From an uncultured Thiodictyon sp. (lineage in GTDB: Bacteria; Pseudomonadota; Gammaproteobacteria; Chromatiales; Chromatiaceae), in the NCBI RefSeq assembly GCF_903946935.1, contig NZ_CAJAXH010000270.1:1-49040 (forward strand): 49,040 bases of DNA, given 5' to 3'. Under the pieces are notes generated by a model. That model saw nothing but the letters and a program-made list of their open reading frames with translations. It made no database searches and was not told where the DNA came from. Made by a program: the position numbers and the translations under genes. This document shows, piece after piece, positions 1-11,247 of the stretch. The first letter of the stretch is position 1, and each line of letters opens with the position of its first letter.

Positions 1-131
1 GATCGTGTCGGTCGAGTTTCATGTGCGCGTCAGGCTGAACGGTGGGGTCCCCGCGACGCCACCAACTGTTGGGGTGCTATCCTCCAACACAATGCCCCCA
101 CGCCACCGCGTTCCGGAAGGGGGGGGTCTGA

Positions 132-326
132 ACGATTACGGGTGAGCTATTCCTGACGCAGCCGCTGATGGGGCGAGTCGTTCAGGAGCTGACAAATCCC
201 GCAATCCGTGAGCACTTCATTTATAGCTATCGGGTGATCTATCAGGTGGCCGGCGAAGACGTGCATGTGCTTGCGGTTATCCACGGCAAGAGATTGCTGG
301 ACGTCGCTCTCGCCGACCGGTTGTAA
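132..326 (+). pseudogene. ParE/RelE-type toxin, C-terminal remnant
   Basis: The open frame follows a stop at 129-131 and encodes about 64 residues ending at TAA 324-326. The first ATG is at 168 (about 52 residues). The readable part (REHFIYSYRVIYQV, then VHVLAVIHGKRLL) matches the C-terminal beta-strands of ParE/RelE toxins, where a conserved Arg-Tyr strand is followed by the 'V..V.HG.R' strand. The family is usually 90-100 residues, so the N-terminal helices are missing, and no antitoxin is visible upstream. I infer a 5'-truncated, inactive toxin. The first 130 bases of the window hold nothing I recognise; a minus-strand ATG at 20-22 could start a gene running off the left edge, but nothing supports it. 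Confidence 0.6.
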
Positions 327-448
327 TAGCGACGTAGGTTGGGACGAGGAACGAACCCCAAGAAAGCTTGTCGATGCTGTGGGGTTTCTGGCTTTCACGC
401 TCCAGCGTGGGAGCAAGTTCCGACGCTCTGGCGTCGCGTGGCCAACCG

Positions 449-500
449 GGCCGCTGGAGCGGCCAAGACTGCATTCCGACGCAGAACGTCGGAACGAGAT
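449..500. repeat. 52-bp dispersed palindromic repeat, copy 1
   Basis: Two adjoining palindromes, GGCCGCTGGAGCGGCC (449-464) and TTCCGACGCAGAACGTCGGAA (474-494), are followed by CGAGAT. The same arrangement recurs at 1417-1468. Further small hairpins of the same style lie just upstream (396-409 and 418-436). Compensating changes in the second palindrome (CCGACG/CGTCGG here, CCCACG/CGTGGG in copy 2) indicate that the hairpin is maintained. Confidence 0.8.
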
Positions 501-521
501 CAACGAGATACGAGAGCCCCG

Positions 522-770
522 ATGATTAACCCGACGGTAGAATTGCTTCGAGACCGACTGGTGTCGGCCCTCGCACCGCGCCGGATCATTCTTTTCGGGT
601 CGCGTGCGCGCGGGACCGCGCAGCCGGATAGCGATTACGATATTTTAGTTGTCGCGGATACCGATCTGCCATTTGAGGATCGGGGAGTTGCGGCGCGGCG
701 GGCGGTCCGTGACGTGCGCGTCTCAAAGGACATCGTGGTCGTCACGCCGGATGAGTTCCGCAAGTATTAG
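522..770 (+). pseudogene. MNT-type nucleotidyltransferase (minimal, MntA-like), cut by a TAG codon
   Basis: Eighty-two residues from ATG 522. The MNT motif is GS at residues 26-27 followed by SDYD at 37-40, with a third acidic residue in SKDIVVV (Asp70), so the metal-binding catalytic residues are present. In MNT/HEPN TA pairs such proteins act as antitoxins that AMPylate the HEPN RNase. Reading on past TAG 768-770 in the same frame gives TWLTGVVRDAVEHGAVLYEG, a normal MNT C-terminus ending where the HEPN gene starts. The simplest explanation is a CAG-to-TAG change after Lys-Tyr. The partner at 823 is also broken, so I call the pair inactive. A sequencing error is possible. Confidence 0.75.
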
Positions 771-822
771 ACTTGGCTCACTGGCGTGGTGCGGGATGCC
801 GTCGAGCACGGGGCGGTTCTTT

Positions 823-909
823 ATGAGGGCGCCCGATTATCCGGAGGTCAACGATTGGCTACAGAAAGTCGCGGAGGATTATTGCGTTGCGATGCTTGCG
901 CCTATTTGA
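823..909 (+). pseudogene. HEPN-domain protein, N-terminal fragment
   Basis: Twenty-eight residues from ATG 823 to TGA 907-909. The sequence DWLQKVAEDYCVAM resembles the first helix of HEPN proteins ('WL.KA.EDL..A'), and it lies directly behind, and overlapping, the frame of a minimal nucleotidyltransferase, the standard MNT-HEPN order. A full HEPN protein has 110-140 residues; the Rx4-6H catalytic motif is absent. Other frames between 910 and 1076 stay open but show no recognisable HEPN continuation. The stretch 910-1173 otherwise holds only a degenerate copy of a GTAGGTTGGG-type palindrome near 1112. Confidence 0.5.
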
Positions 910-1173
910 GCGAGTTGGCCGTGATCCCAAGATGCCCGGTTCATGTCGACCTGCGCTCTCCTGGACGCGCAGACCGAGCGCGGCGCGTACTCGCCAAGAT
1001 GATCGAGTGGGCGCAGACGACCTTTGGGTGGGATGTACCCCGCCAGTCGTCGTCGCGCAATGCCGCGGGCGGGTGAGTATTCGTCTCTCGATGATCCCGG
1101 TCATAAGCGCGTAAGTTAGGATGAGGAGCGAACCGCAACAACACCAAGACCGGGACGAAATAGAGAAACAGAG

Positions 1174-1425
1174 ATGCAAGCCATCGAATTGGTCGCTCAC
1201 ATAAACCCCGAGCATGAGCTTCACCTAGAGCTGCCGGAAAACGCCGAAGCCGGTCCGGCGCGGGTCATCATCTTGTTATAAGCCGGCAAGGCACCCGGCC
1301 GTCGAGGGAATCTCGATGATTTTCTTGACACCCTTCCGATCAACCAGGCCAGCGGCATCGGCCACGATGAGATCATGCGCCGGATTGACGGAGAGCGCGC
1401 CTGCTGGGGTGAATCGGGCCGCTAG
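1174..1425 (+). pseudogene. Antitoxin-like small protein interrupted by TAA
   Basis: ATG 1174 begins MQAIELVAHINPEHELHL, and the frame runs to TAA 1279-1281 after 35 residues. Reading through the stop continues as GNLDDFLDTLPIN and DEIMRRIDGERACWG to TAG 1423-1425. The full 83-codon frame has the architecture of small proteobacterial antitoxins: an N-terminal beta DNA-binding strand region (ending VIIL), then a C-terminal 'DFL..LP......EI...ID.ERA.W' toxin-binding tail. The last codons run into the 52-bp repeat at 1417, so the natural end may have been displaced by it. No toxin gene follows. I infer a degenerate antitoxin; the exact family is unassigned. Confidence 0.55.
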
Positions 1426-1468
1426 AGCGGCCATGAATGCATTCCCACGCAGAGCGTGGGAACGAGAT
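1417..1468. repeat. 52-bp dispersed palindromic repeat, copy 2, with an extra hairpin
   Basis: GGCCGCTAGAGCGGCC (1417-1432) and TTCCCACGCAGAGCGTGGGAA (1442-1462) repeat the arrangement at 449-500. A further palindrome of the same family, TTCCGACGCGGAGCGTCGGAA, follows at 1471-1491, again with ACGAGAT behind it. The rest of 1426-1600 has no gene. Confidence 0.8.
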
Positions 1469-1601
1469 GATTCCGACGCGGAGCGTCGGAACGAGATAAG
1501 GCCCGGGGAACCTGGGGCCTTGCATTCGTGGATGGTATGAGTATGATTGATTGCTAGGCTCGGCCCTGGTCTGATGTTTCACTGTCGTCGTGGAGTTCAT
1601 T

Positions 1602-2153
1602 ATGCGTAAGTCCATTCTGGCCCTCTCCTTGCTTGCGACCGCTCAGTACGCCCTTGCGGCTGACTTTTCGCTGGACAGCCCCGATGTCAAACCTGGTGCA
1701 ACCATCAAGCCCGAACAGGTGTTTGACGGCTTCGGTTGCACCGGCAATAACATCTCACCCGCGCTATCCTGGAAAGACCCGCCGAAGGGTACAAAGAGCT
1801 TTGCCCTCCTCGTCCATGACCCAGATGCGCCCACTGGCGGTAGCGGCTGGTGGCATTGGGTGGTGATCGATATTCCCGCGACCACCTATGCGCTGCCGGC
1901 TGGCGCGGGTAAGGCCGATGGGTCGGCGATGGTCGCTGGTGCCACGCAAATCGCTACCGACTTCGGTGCCCCTGGTTGGGGCGGTCCTTGTCCGCCCGTC
2001 GGGGATAAGGCACATCGCTACAATTTCACGCTATATGCCCTCAAGACGGAAAAGCTGGAGGTGCCTGCCGGCGCGACTGCGGCGCTCGTGGGTTATATGG
2101 TCAATGCGAATAGCATCGGCAAGGCCAAGTTTACCGGCGTGTTTGGGCGCTAA
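1602..2153 (+). CDS. PEBP-family (YbhB/YbcL, Raf-kinase-inhibitor-like) exported protein
   Basis: A 183-residue protein. I start it at ATG 1602, with GTGGAG about eight bases upstream; a GTG at 1590 in frame would only add four residues ahead of the signal peptide. Residues 1-20 (MRKSILALSLLATAQYALA) form a typical signal peptide cleaved after Ala-X-Ala, so the protein is probably periplasmic. The PEBP anion-binding pocket is clear: HDPDAPTGG then WWHWVV, and further on GPCPPVGDKAHRYNF. Length and motifs are those of bacterial YbhB/YbcL proteins, whose ligand and biochemical role are largely unknown. It stands alone between repeat-rich spacers. Confidence 0.9.
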   Translation: MRKSILALSLLATAQYALAADFSLDSPDVKPGATIKPEQVFDGFGCTGNNISPALSWKDPPKGTKSFALLVHDPDAPTGGSGWWHWVVIDIPATTYALPAGAGKADGSAMVAGATQIATDFGAPGWGGPCPPVGDKAHRYNFTLYALKTEKLEVPAGATAALVGYMVNANSIGKAKFTGVFGR

Positions 2154-2231
2154 GATCGCGCACGGACGGTGGGCTGGAGGCCGGAGTTCGGCCAGTCCGC
2201 GGTGTTCTTCAAGTCCGCGGCGGCCGAGAGG

Positions 2232-2275
2232 TTGCCTTCCCTGGCCTGGATTCCGGCGTCCCGGCCGGAATGACG
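2232..2275 (+). repeat. 44-bp dispersed repeat (GGATTCCGGCGTCCCGGC type), copy 1
   Basis: This segment reads TTGCC, then CCTGGCCTGGATTCCGGCG, then TCCCGGCCGGAATGACG. The reverse complement of nearly the same sequence is at 48742-48784. Sequences of this kind occur widely between genes in proteobacteria. The remainder of 2154-2405 carries a further palindrome (2335-2360) and no gene. Confidence 0.7.
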
Positions 2276-2334
2276 ATCAGGCCTTGATCATCACTCCGAC
2301 CGCGGGCCGCGGGGCGCAGAGCGCCAAACACATG

Positions 2335-2360
2335 CGTGACACCGCTGGAGCGGTGTCACG
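2335..2360. repeat. CGTGACACCGCT palindrome, copy A
   Basis: The arms CGTGACACCGCT and AGCGGTGTCACG are separated by two bases, and the flanking sequence 'GGGGCGCAGAGCGCC..ACACATG' is part of the repeat unit. Related copies are at 21027-21051, 24226-24251 and 47196-47220. All four lie between genes, three of them close to a gene end. Confidence 0.9.
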
Positions 2361-2405
2361 AGCGGGTGGCTATAACGATGATCAAGCACATGACGATGAG
2401 TGAAG

Positions 2406-3236
2406 ATGAATAAGCCCATTGGCCCATCCTGGGTCGGGATAGCGCTGTTGCTGTGTGCCGCGCTGGCCCATGGTCAGTCGGGGAGTTACGACTGGAGCGG
2501 GGCCTCAGTCCTGGGGCCGGGGGTGAAGCATGCGACCATCACGGCGGGCCGCAACAGAATCGACTGCGTGCAGATCGACACGCAGACCAGCGGGCTGCGG
2601 TTTTATACGACGGAGCGCTGCCCCGACTATGTGGCGGACGCCCAGGAGACCCAAACCAGGAAGACCGTCCAATTCGTTTCAGACTCGCAAAGGGCGCCGC
2701 ATCCGGTGCTGGTGGCCATCAACGCCAATGAATTCTCGCCCGTGATCGTCGGCAAGGTGAATCTGCTGGGGTATGCGGCATGGGAAGGCACCCGGGTCTC
2801 CGCGCAGGGCGGTCCGGCACTGGTGATCGGTAAAGATGGGACTGCGCGCATTACGCGGCTGGCGGCCGGCGCCGACGCCAGCCAGATCCAAGCCGCGGTC
2901 AGCGGTCAGCAAGATGTCCTGACTAAGGGAAAGCCCGCCAGCGGAAACCGACCAAACCGCAGGACGGCGATTGGGCTTTCCGAGGATGGCCGTTATGTCT
3001 ATTTCATGACTCATACCAGCGCGGGCATTGCCGAGGTGGGTGAGTGGCTACGCCATTGCGGGGCCTTCGATGGGGTCCTGATGGATGGCGGGCGTTCGAC
3101 CGCCATGGCGCGCTGGAATGGGAGGTCCGCCGTGGTGGTCTCAGGTAGCTGGCAGCGGTCAGTCGGTAACAGCATTGGCGTGTATTACGACACCCCGCCC
3201 GCCGATCTGGCGCAAGGCTATAACACTGAACGGTGA
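2406..3236 (+). CDS. Phosphodiester glycosidase (NAGPA-domain) family exported protein
   Basis: A 276-residue protein from ATG 2406; an in-frame GTG at 2400 is the alternative. Residues 1-22 (ending CAALAHG) form a signal peptide. The rest matches the NAGPA/DUF2233 domain related to the enzyme that uncovers mannose-6-phosphate, found in bacterial exopolysaccharide-associated proteins. The diagnostic features are an early 'HPVLVAINANEF' strand, RRTAIGLSEDGRYVYF, and the C-terminal DGGRSTAMA motif (Asp227). Predicted role: periplasmic or surface hydrolysis of a sugar phosphodiester; the substrate is unknown. It is a single gene with no obvious operon partner. Confidence 0.85.
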   Translation: MNKPIGPSWVGIALLLCAALAHGQSGSYDWSGASVLGPGVKHATITAGRNRIDCVQIDTQTSGLRFYTTERCPDYVADAQETQTRKTVQFVSDSQRAPHPVLVAINANEFSPVIVGKVNLLGYAAWEGTRVSAQGGPALVIGKDGTARITRLAAGADASQIQAAVSGQQDVLTKGKPASGNRPNRRTAIGLSEDGRYVYFMTHTSAGIAEVGEWLRHCGAFDGVLMDGGRSTAMARWNGRSAVVVSGSWQRSVGNSIGVYYDTPPADLAQGYNTER

Positions 3237-3267
3237 GTGGGTGGGTGAATCCCACCACTCCATTGCG

Positions 3268-4161
3268 CTACTGCGCCAGACTGACCCGATTGCGGCCGAG
3301 ACGCTTGGCGGTAAAGAGCTGGAGATCCGCCACCGCCACCAGCTCGGATGACGGTGTCTCAAGCACCGGCCGGCAGAGCCCGGCGCCGATACTGATGGTC
3401 AACCACGGGGACACCGGGGATGCGCTATGGGGGATCCGCAGCGCCTCGATACCAGCACGCAGTTGTTCGGCCACCACCGCCAGCCCCGACGCATCGACCC
3501 CGTGGAACAGACAGATAAACTCCTCTCCCCCATAGCGGGCAACGAAGTCCCCTGCCCGCTTGACCCCATCGGCCAGGCTGCCGGCCACCCGGCGCAGACA
3601 GTCATCGCCGGCCAGGTGCCCATAGGCGTCGTTGAATTCCTTGAAGTGGTCGATGTCGACCATCGCCGCCGCGACCGGTTCGCCCGAGCGGATGGCCCGC
3701 CGCCAATCGCGCTCGAGCCGTTCGTCGAAGGCCCGCCGGTTGGGTATTCCGGTCAGCCCGTCGAGGTGGGAGAGTTGGGCGAGCAGGTCACGCTGGCGCT
3801 TGAGCTCCAGTTGGGTCCTGACGCGCAGCCGCACGATCGCCTCCTTGAACGGCTTGGTGATGTAGTCCACCGCCCCCAGTGCGAGCCCCCGCGTCTCGTC
3901 CTCGACATCGGCCAGGGCGGTGATGAAGATGACCGGGATCGACTTGAGCAACGGGTCGGACTTGAGCGCCGCGCACGCCTCGTAGCCGTCCATTTCAGGC
4001 ATCATGACGTCGAGTAGAATCAGGTCCGGGGCGCAGGACTCGGCCAGCCGTAGGGCCGCACGGCCGTTGGTGGCGGCTGAGATCTGATGACCATCGTCGG
4101 CCAGCATCGTGCTCAACACCCGAATATTATCAGGTATATCGTCCACGATCAGTATGCGCAT
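3268..4161 (-). CDS. Response-regulator diguanylate cyclase (REC-GGDEF)
   Basis: A 297-residue cytoplasmic regulator. Residues 1-120 are a receiver domain with the acidic pair DD at 7-8, phosphoacceptor Asp51 (LLDVMMPEMDG) and conserved Lys103 (ITKPF). Residues 130-295 are a GGDEF domain with active-site GGEEF at 211-215, and an RAGD I-site at 202-205, exactly five residues upstream. It should therefore make c-di-GMP and be feedback inhibited. The layout is that of WspR/PleD-like output regulators. It is transcribed divergently from the histidine kinase array that starts 108 bases away, so one or more of those kinases are its likely phosphodonors. The shared spacer 4162-4269 must hold both promoters; I could not fix boxes in it. 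Confidence 0.93.
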   Translation of the reverse strand: MRILIVDDIPDNIRVLSTMLADDGHQISAATNGRAALRLAESCAPDLILLDVMMPEMDGYEACAALKSDPLLKSIPVIFITALADVEDETRGLALGAVDYITKPFKEAIVRLRVRTQLELKRQRDLLAQLSHLDGLTGIPNRRAFDERLERDWRRAIRSGEPVAAAMVDIDHFKEFNDAYGHLAGDDCLRRVAGSLADGVKRAGDFVARYGGEEFICLFHGVDASGLAVVAEQLRAGIEALRIPHSASPVSPWLTISIGAGLCRPVLETPSSELVAVADLQLFTAKRLGRNRVSLAQ

Positions 4162-4269
4162 GACCGACCCCTGTATGTTCCAGGATGATTCATCGCGTGC
4201 TCTTTTGTCCTATCCTTACCCACGCTTGGCGTGAGATTCTGTGCTGTCGGAACCCTGCGAGGGTCGCAA

Positions 4270-7200
4270 ATGCTGACCAATGATACCGACCCGCGGCCGG
4301 TGAGACGCATTTTTCATGTACTGCCCTGGCTGATCCTGGCCGGCGGCCTGGCGCTGACCTGGCTGCTGGCGGCACAACTGGGCAGCCGCGAGCGCGCCAT
4401 GGAGCGCGCGGAGTTCGAGCTACGGGTCAGCGAGTTGGTGACCGGCCTACAGCATCGGATCACGGCCAACGCCCAGATCCTACGCGGGGTGGCCGGACTC
4501 TTCATGAGCAGCCAGGAGGTCACCCGCGATGAATTTCACCGCTATGTCGAGCGGTTGCAGCTTCCCGAGTATTATCCAGGGATTCAGGGCATCGGTTATG
4601 CCGCCCTGATACCGGCCGCAGAGAAGGCGCGGCATCTCGCCGCCATGCGCGCCCAGGGGTTCCCCGACTACGACATCCGCCCGCCCGGCAGTCGCGACCC
4701 CTACTCCTCTGTCATCTATGTGGAGCCCTTCGACTGGCGCAACCAGCGTGCCATCGGCTTCGACCTGTTCACCGAGCCGGTGCGATCGGCGGCGGCGCTT
4801 CAGGCGCGTGACGACAACCAGGCGGTGATGTCCGACCCGGTGACGCTGAAACAGGAAACCGACCAGGGGGTGCAGGCCGGGGTCCTCGTCTTCGTGCCGG
4901 TCTATCGTACCGATGTGCCGGTGGCGAGTGTTGCGCAACGGCGCTCGGCGCTGCGCGGCTGGGCCTACGCGGCGCTGCGCATCCAGGATGTGGTGGGTGC
5001 CTATCTCGGCAACGAATACAGCGAGTTGAACAAGCGACTCGCGCTGACAATCGCGGCGCAGCCCCCCCGGGCACCGGCGACCGTGCTCTTTCGCTCGGCA
5101 ACGCCCACGGGTACCACGACCGGCCAGCTTGCGAGCGTGCGCCGGGTCCATTTTGTGGGCGCCGATTGGACCATCCGGGTCAGGGCGCTGCCGGCCTACC
5201 TGGGCAGCGAGCGGATCAACGAAAGCAGCCGCACGGTCATGGCGGCCGGTGCCCTCCTGAGCCTGGCGCTGGCATTGGGCGCGTTGGCCCTGACCCGCAG
5301 CCAACTGCGGATCGCCGCCGCCCTGGCGCAGGCGGGTCGGGCGAACCAGGCACTGGAGCAACGCACCCACGAACTGGCCAAGAGCGAGGGCCGGGTGCGC
5401 GCCAAGCTGGAGGCGCTGCTGGCACCGAGCGGGGACCTGGAGACGCTCGATCTGGCCGACATCATCGATTGCAGCGAGATGCAGCAGGTGATGGAAAACT
5501 TCTTCCGGCTCACCAACCTCGCGGTGGCCCTGCTGGATCTGAATGGGCGGGTGCTGGTGGCCACCGGCTGGCAGGACATCTGCACCAAGTTCCATCGGGT
5601 CCATCCGGACACCGCCCATAACTGCCTGGAAAGCGACACCGTACTCGCTGCGGGGGTGGTGCCTGGCAGCTTTCGGACCTACCGGTGTAAGAACGGCATG
5701 TTGGACGTGGTGACCCCGATCATGATCGCTGGCAGGCATGTCGGCAATCTGTTCCTTGGGCAGTTTTTTTTCGATGACGAACCGCCGGATCCTGAGGCCT
5801 TCCGGGAACAGGCCCGCCGCTATGGGTTCGACGAGGCGGCCTACCTCGACGCCTATGAGCGGGTGCCGCGCTGGGGCCGGGACAAGGTCACCCTGGTGAT
5901 GCACTTCTACATGCAGTTTGCCGAGATGATCTCCCGGCTGAGTCACAGCAACATCGCGTTGGTGCGCGCCCTCACCGAACAGCAGCAGGGGGCCGCCGCG
6001 CTGCAGGCCGCCAAGGAGCAGGCGGAGGCGGCCAGTCGGGCCAAGTCGCTGTTCCTGGCCAACATGAGCCATGAAATCCGCACCCCGCTCAACGCCATCC
6101 TCGGCTTCGCCCAGGTGTTGGTGCGCGATCCCGAGCTGCGGGTGGCCCAGCGCGACGGCCTGGGCACCATCCAGCGCAGCGGTGAGCACCTGCTGACACT
6201 CATCAACGATATCCTCGATCTGGCCAAGATCGAGGCCGGACGCATGACCTGCCAGGTCGCCCCCTTCGATCTGCACCAACTGATCGACGAAACCGCGGCC
6301 TTTTTCCGACCGCGCGCCCGCGAGCGCGGGCTGACACTGACGGTGGAGCGGTCGGCGATTCCCCGGCTGGTGGCAGGCGACAAGCTGCGCCTGCGCCAGG
6401 TCCTCATCAATCTGGTGGGCAATGCGGTCAAGTTCACCGCGGCCGGAGGGGTGACGCTGCGGGTGGAAGGCATCGGCGATGGCATCCGCTTCAGCATCCA
6501 GGATACCGGGATGGGGATCGCCCCGGAGGAACTGGCGCGGCTGTTCACGCCCTTCAACCAGACCGACAGCGGCCGGCAGGTGCCGGGCGGGACCGGGCTC
6601 GGCCTGGCGCTCTGTAGCCAATATGTGCGGCTCATGGGCGGGACCCTGAGCGCGGACAGTACGCCGGGGCAGGGGAGTTGTTTTTCGTTCACCATTGCGC
6701 TGGATCCGGCGGGGATCGATGGGTCGACCCCGGCCCCACCGGCACTCCCGGTGGCCGCGCTGGCGCCGGGGCAGCCGGTCTGCCGGGTCCTCATCGCCGA
6801 TGACGTCCCGGACAATCGGGAGCCGCTGCGGGCGCTGCTCACCGGGTTGAACCCGCAACCGCCGGTGCTGGAGGTGCGCGAGGCGGCCGACGGTCGCGAG
6901 GCGGTGGCGCTCTGGGAGGCGTGGCAGCCACACGCGATCTTTATGGATATGCGGATGCCGGTGTTGTCGGGCGAGGAGGCGACCCGGCAGATCAAGGCGC
7001 GCATCGCCGCGCGGCCCGACGCGGTGCGGACCCTCATCGTGGCGCTCAGCGCCAGCGCATTCGACGACCAACGCGACCGCTTCCTCGCCTGTGGCTGCGA
7101 CGCCTTTGCCCGCAAACCCTTCCGCGCCGAGGAGCTGTTCGCCATCCTGGAGCGCCGTGCCGGGCTGAGGTTCGTCCGCGCCGCGGAGCCGCCGAACGCG

Positions 7201-7410
7201 CCCCGGTTGTCGCTTGACGAGGCGACAATGCACCTGGCCAACGCCCCCGCCGCGTGGCGAGCCGAACTACAACACGCGGTGGACCTGGGCGACTTCGGCC
7301 GCATCACCGCCCTGCTGGAGCCGCTGCGCGAGACCGACGCAGCACTTTATGCTGCACTGACGCACTGGGCCTATCGCTATGACCTGGATGCCTTTTCGAG
7401 TGCGCTCTAA
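4270..7410 (+). CDS. Hybrid histidine kinase, CHASE-PocR-HisKA-HATPase-REC
   Basis: A 1046-residue membrane kinase. ATG 4270 is preferred over an upstream GTG (4231) because GAGGG (4259-4263) sits six bases before it. Layout: membrane segment about 18-37; periplasmic CHASE domain about 60-300; second membrane segment about 322-343; PocR ligand domain about 390-550 ([12 protein letters not shown], then [12 protein letters not shown]); HisKA with His601 in [16 protein letters not shown]; HATPase with [10 protein letters not shown] and GTGLGLAL; receiver with Asp893; and a helical tail (about 975-1046) also found in the next two kinases. PocR modules in other proteins bind small organic ligands, so it may read one signal outside and one inside. 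There is no Hpt domain, so phosphate must leave via a separate protein or stay on the receiver. Confidence 0.93.
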   Translation: MLTNDTDPRPVRRIFHVLPWLILAGGLALTWLLAAQLGSRERAMERAEFELRVSELVTGLQHRITANAQILRGVAGLFMSSQEVTRDEFHRYVERLQLPEYYPGIQGIGYAALIPAAEKARHLAAMRAQGFPDYDIRPPGSRDPYSSVIYVEPFDWRNQRAIGFDLFTEPVRSAAALQARDDNQAVMSDPVTLKQETDQGVQAGVLVFVPVYRTDVPVASVAQRRSALRGWAYAALRIQDVVGAYLGNEYSELNKRLALTIAAQPPRAPATVLFRSATPTGTTTGQLASVRRVHFVGADWTIRVRALPAYLGSERINESSRTVMAAGALLSLALALGALALTRSQLRIAAALAQAGRANQALEQRTHELAKSEGRVRAKLEALLAPSGDLETLDLADIIDCSEMQQVMENFFRLTNLAVALLDLNGRVLVATGWQDICTKFHRVHPDTAHNCLESDTVLAAGVVPGSFRTYRCKNGMLDVVTPIMIAGRHVGNLFLGQFFFDDEPPDPEAFREQARRYGFDEAAYLDAYERVPRWGRDKVTLVMHFYMQFAEMISRLSHSNIALVRALTEQQQGAAALQAAKEQAEAASRAKSLFLANMSHEIRTPLNAILGFAQVLVRDPELRVAQRDGLGTIQRSGEHLLTLINDILDLAKIEAGRMTCQVAPFDLHQLIDETAAFFRPRARERGLTLTVERSAIPRLVAGDKLRLRQVLINLVGNAVKFTAAGGVTLRVEGIGDGIRFSIQDTGMGIAPEELARLFTPFNQTDSGRQVPGGTGLGLALCSQYVRLMGGTLSADSTPGQGSCFSFTIALDPAGIDGSTPAPPALPVAALAPGQPVCRVLIADDVPDNREPLRALLTGLNPQPPVLEVREAADGREAVALWEAWQPHAIFMDMRMPVLSGEEATRQIKARIAARPDAVRTLIVALSASAFDDQRDRFLACGCDAFARKPFRAEELFAILERRAGLRFVRAAEPPNAPRLSLDEATMHLANAPAAWRAELQHAVDLGDFGRITALLEPLRETDAALYAALTHWAYRYDLDAFSSAL

Positions 7411-7500
7411 TGAAAGTCGGGCCGGGAGCGCGGTCCAATGCCCCCTCACCCTTTGGGGGGGCGGGGTGGGGGAACGGCCAGGTCGCCCACCAGTTTCACC

Positions 7501-7663
7501 CTAGAAAGAGTAGTTGTCACGCCAAGGCGCCAAGCTCGCCAAGGCTGTTCAGTGCGTGATCAGCGTTGCGCCAGTCACCCGGAGGGGGGGCTGGATACTG
7601 GCTCTACCCGATTGTATTTCTTGGCGAGCTTGGCGCCTTGGCGTGAGCAATTCCCGGGTTTAG
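7501..7663 (+). mobile_element. MITE-like element, copy 1
   Basis: A 163-bp element with perfect 27-bp inverted arms (7517-7543 and 7620-7646; arms begin TCACGCCAAGGCGCCAAGCT) inside looser outer ends. Copies 2 and 3 are at 22068-22219 and from 41594. The 7-bp flanks TTTCACC (7494-7500) and ATTCATC (7664-7670) match at five of seven positions, consistent with a decayed target duplication. It encodes nothing. The spacer 7411-7720 contains only this element and a G/C-rich hairpin near 7441-7475. Confidence 0.8.
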
Positions 7664-7720
7664 ATTCATCTTTCGCTGTGGTGCGGGCGCCATGGCCGTT
7701 GGCCGGAGACGGGTAAGAAT

Positions 7721-8808
7721 ATGAAAAAACGAGTGCTCTGGGCGGCCCTGCTGGTCGTCGTTGCCGCGTCCCTGCTGCTCTGGCGGGCGCTGCGCCCGCC
7801 GCCGCCCATCCCGGTGGGGGTGGTCGGCTGGCTGGCCGCCGCCGCGGTGGTCGGCTCCAGCGAGATGAATGCCGCCGATCTCTTCCGGGAGGAGCATCCG
7901 CGCAGCCGCATCCGGGTGCGGCCAGTGGACGACCAGTGGCAGCCCGAAAAGACCGCACCCGCGATTGCCGCGGCGATGAGCGAGGGGGTGCGGTTTTTCG
8001 TCTCCACCCACCCGTCCAACTGCGCCGTGGCGAGCATCCACTTGTTCGCGGACCCGCGGGCGCTCCTCATCAATACCGCATCGACCAGCCCGGCCCTGAC
8101 GGGTCAGGACGACTATTTTTTTCGCATCGTCGCCGACGCCGTTCAGGAGCAGCGGGCCATTGCCCGCTATGTCGACCGGCTGCCGGGCACCCGCATCCTG
8201 GTGTTGCAGGACGAGAGCAATCTGCCCTATACCGACCCGGCGTTCCAGGCGTTCGCCACCGAGCTTCATTCACTGGGCCGATGGCAGATCGTTCACCGCC
8301 CGCTCATGGTCCCTAAATTCAAGCCGGATGAGTTTGCGCCCATCATGGCGCAGCCGTACGACGCGCTCTATATCCTGGCGGGCAGCTTCCAGGCCGCCAT
8401 CGGCAATATGGCCCAGCTCTTTCATCATCTGCATCCCGCGGCACCCATATTGCTGACACCCTGGGCGCGCTCGCCGGCCATTCTCGAAACCGCCGGCCCC
8501 GCGATTGAGCGGATCATCCTCCCCAGCCAGTACCCATCACGCCACGACGACCCGGCAATCGACGCCTATTTCAGGCGCTTCCACGCCCGCTTTGGCTATG
8601 AACCACACGCGATGACCATCGGCGTCTGGCAGGCGTTGGAACTGCTCGATCAGGCCTTCAGCCGGGGCTATGACACCCCAGCCAAGGTCAAGCAGTATCT
8701 GCTGTCGGCGCCGACCCACCAGACGAGTCTGGGACCCATCGCCTTCGACGCCACGGGCGATGTCTCCCGGACCTTCTACTTTATTCAGGACCTGCAAAAA
8801 GAACTCCA

Positions 8809-8812
<4 letters not shown>
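7721..8812 (+). CDS. Periplasmic binding protein (Leu/Ile/Val-type, Peripla_BP_6), kinase-associated
   Basis: A 363-residue protein. Residues 1-23 are a hydrophobic signal or anchor segment with a KKR start. The body has the type I periplasmic binding fold: 'IPVGVVGWL' as the first strand, FFVSTHPSNCAVASI, LINTASTSPALTG, FFRIVADAVQEQRAIARYV and ILVLQDESNLPYTDPAF, as in branched-chain amino acid binding proteins. No permease or ATPase is nearby. Instead its stop overlaps the start of the next kinase (ATGA, 8809-8812), so the two are translationally coupled. I infer a ligand-binding co-sensor that presents an extracellular solute to that kinase, as LuxP does for LuxQ. The ligand is unknown. Confidence 0.88.

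Positions 8813-11246
<2,434 letters not shown>

Positions 11247-11247
<1 letters not shown>

Noticed and set aside
859-1224. A 121-codon minus-strand frame with a Cys/Ser-rich start.
   Set aside because: It spans degenerate TA remnants and intergenic repeats, has no motif and no ribosome site.
4480-7233. A 917-codon minus-strand open frame across kinase 1 (and similar long antisense frames at 11922-13535, 39461-41293 and 45321-47117).
   Set aside because: They mirror high-GC coding sequence; residue content is His/Gln/Arg/Gly-rich without motifs, while the plus strand encodes clear domain proteins.
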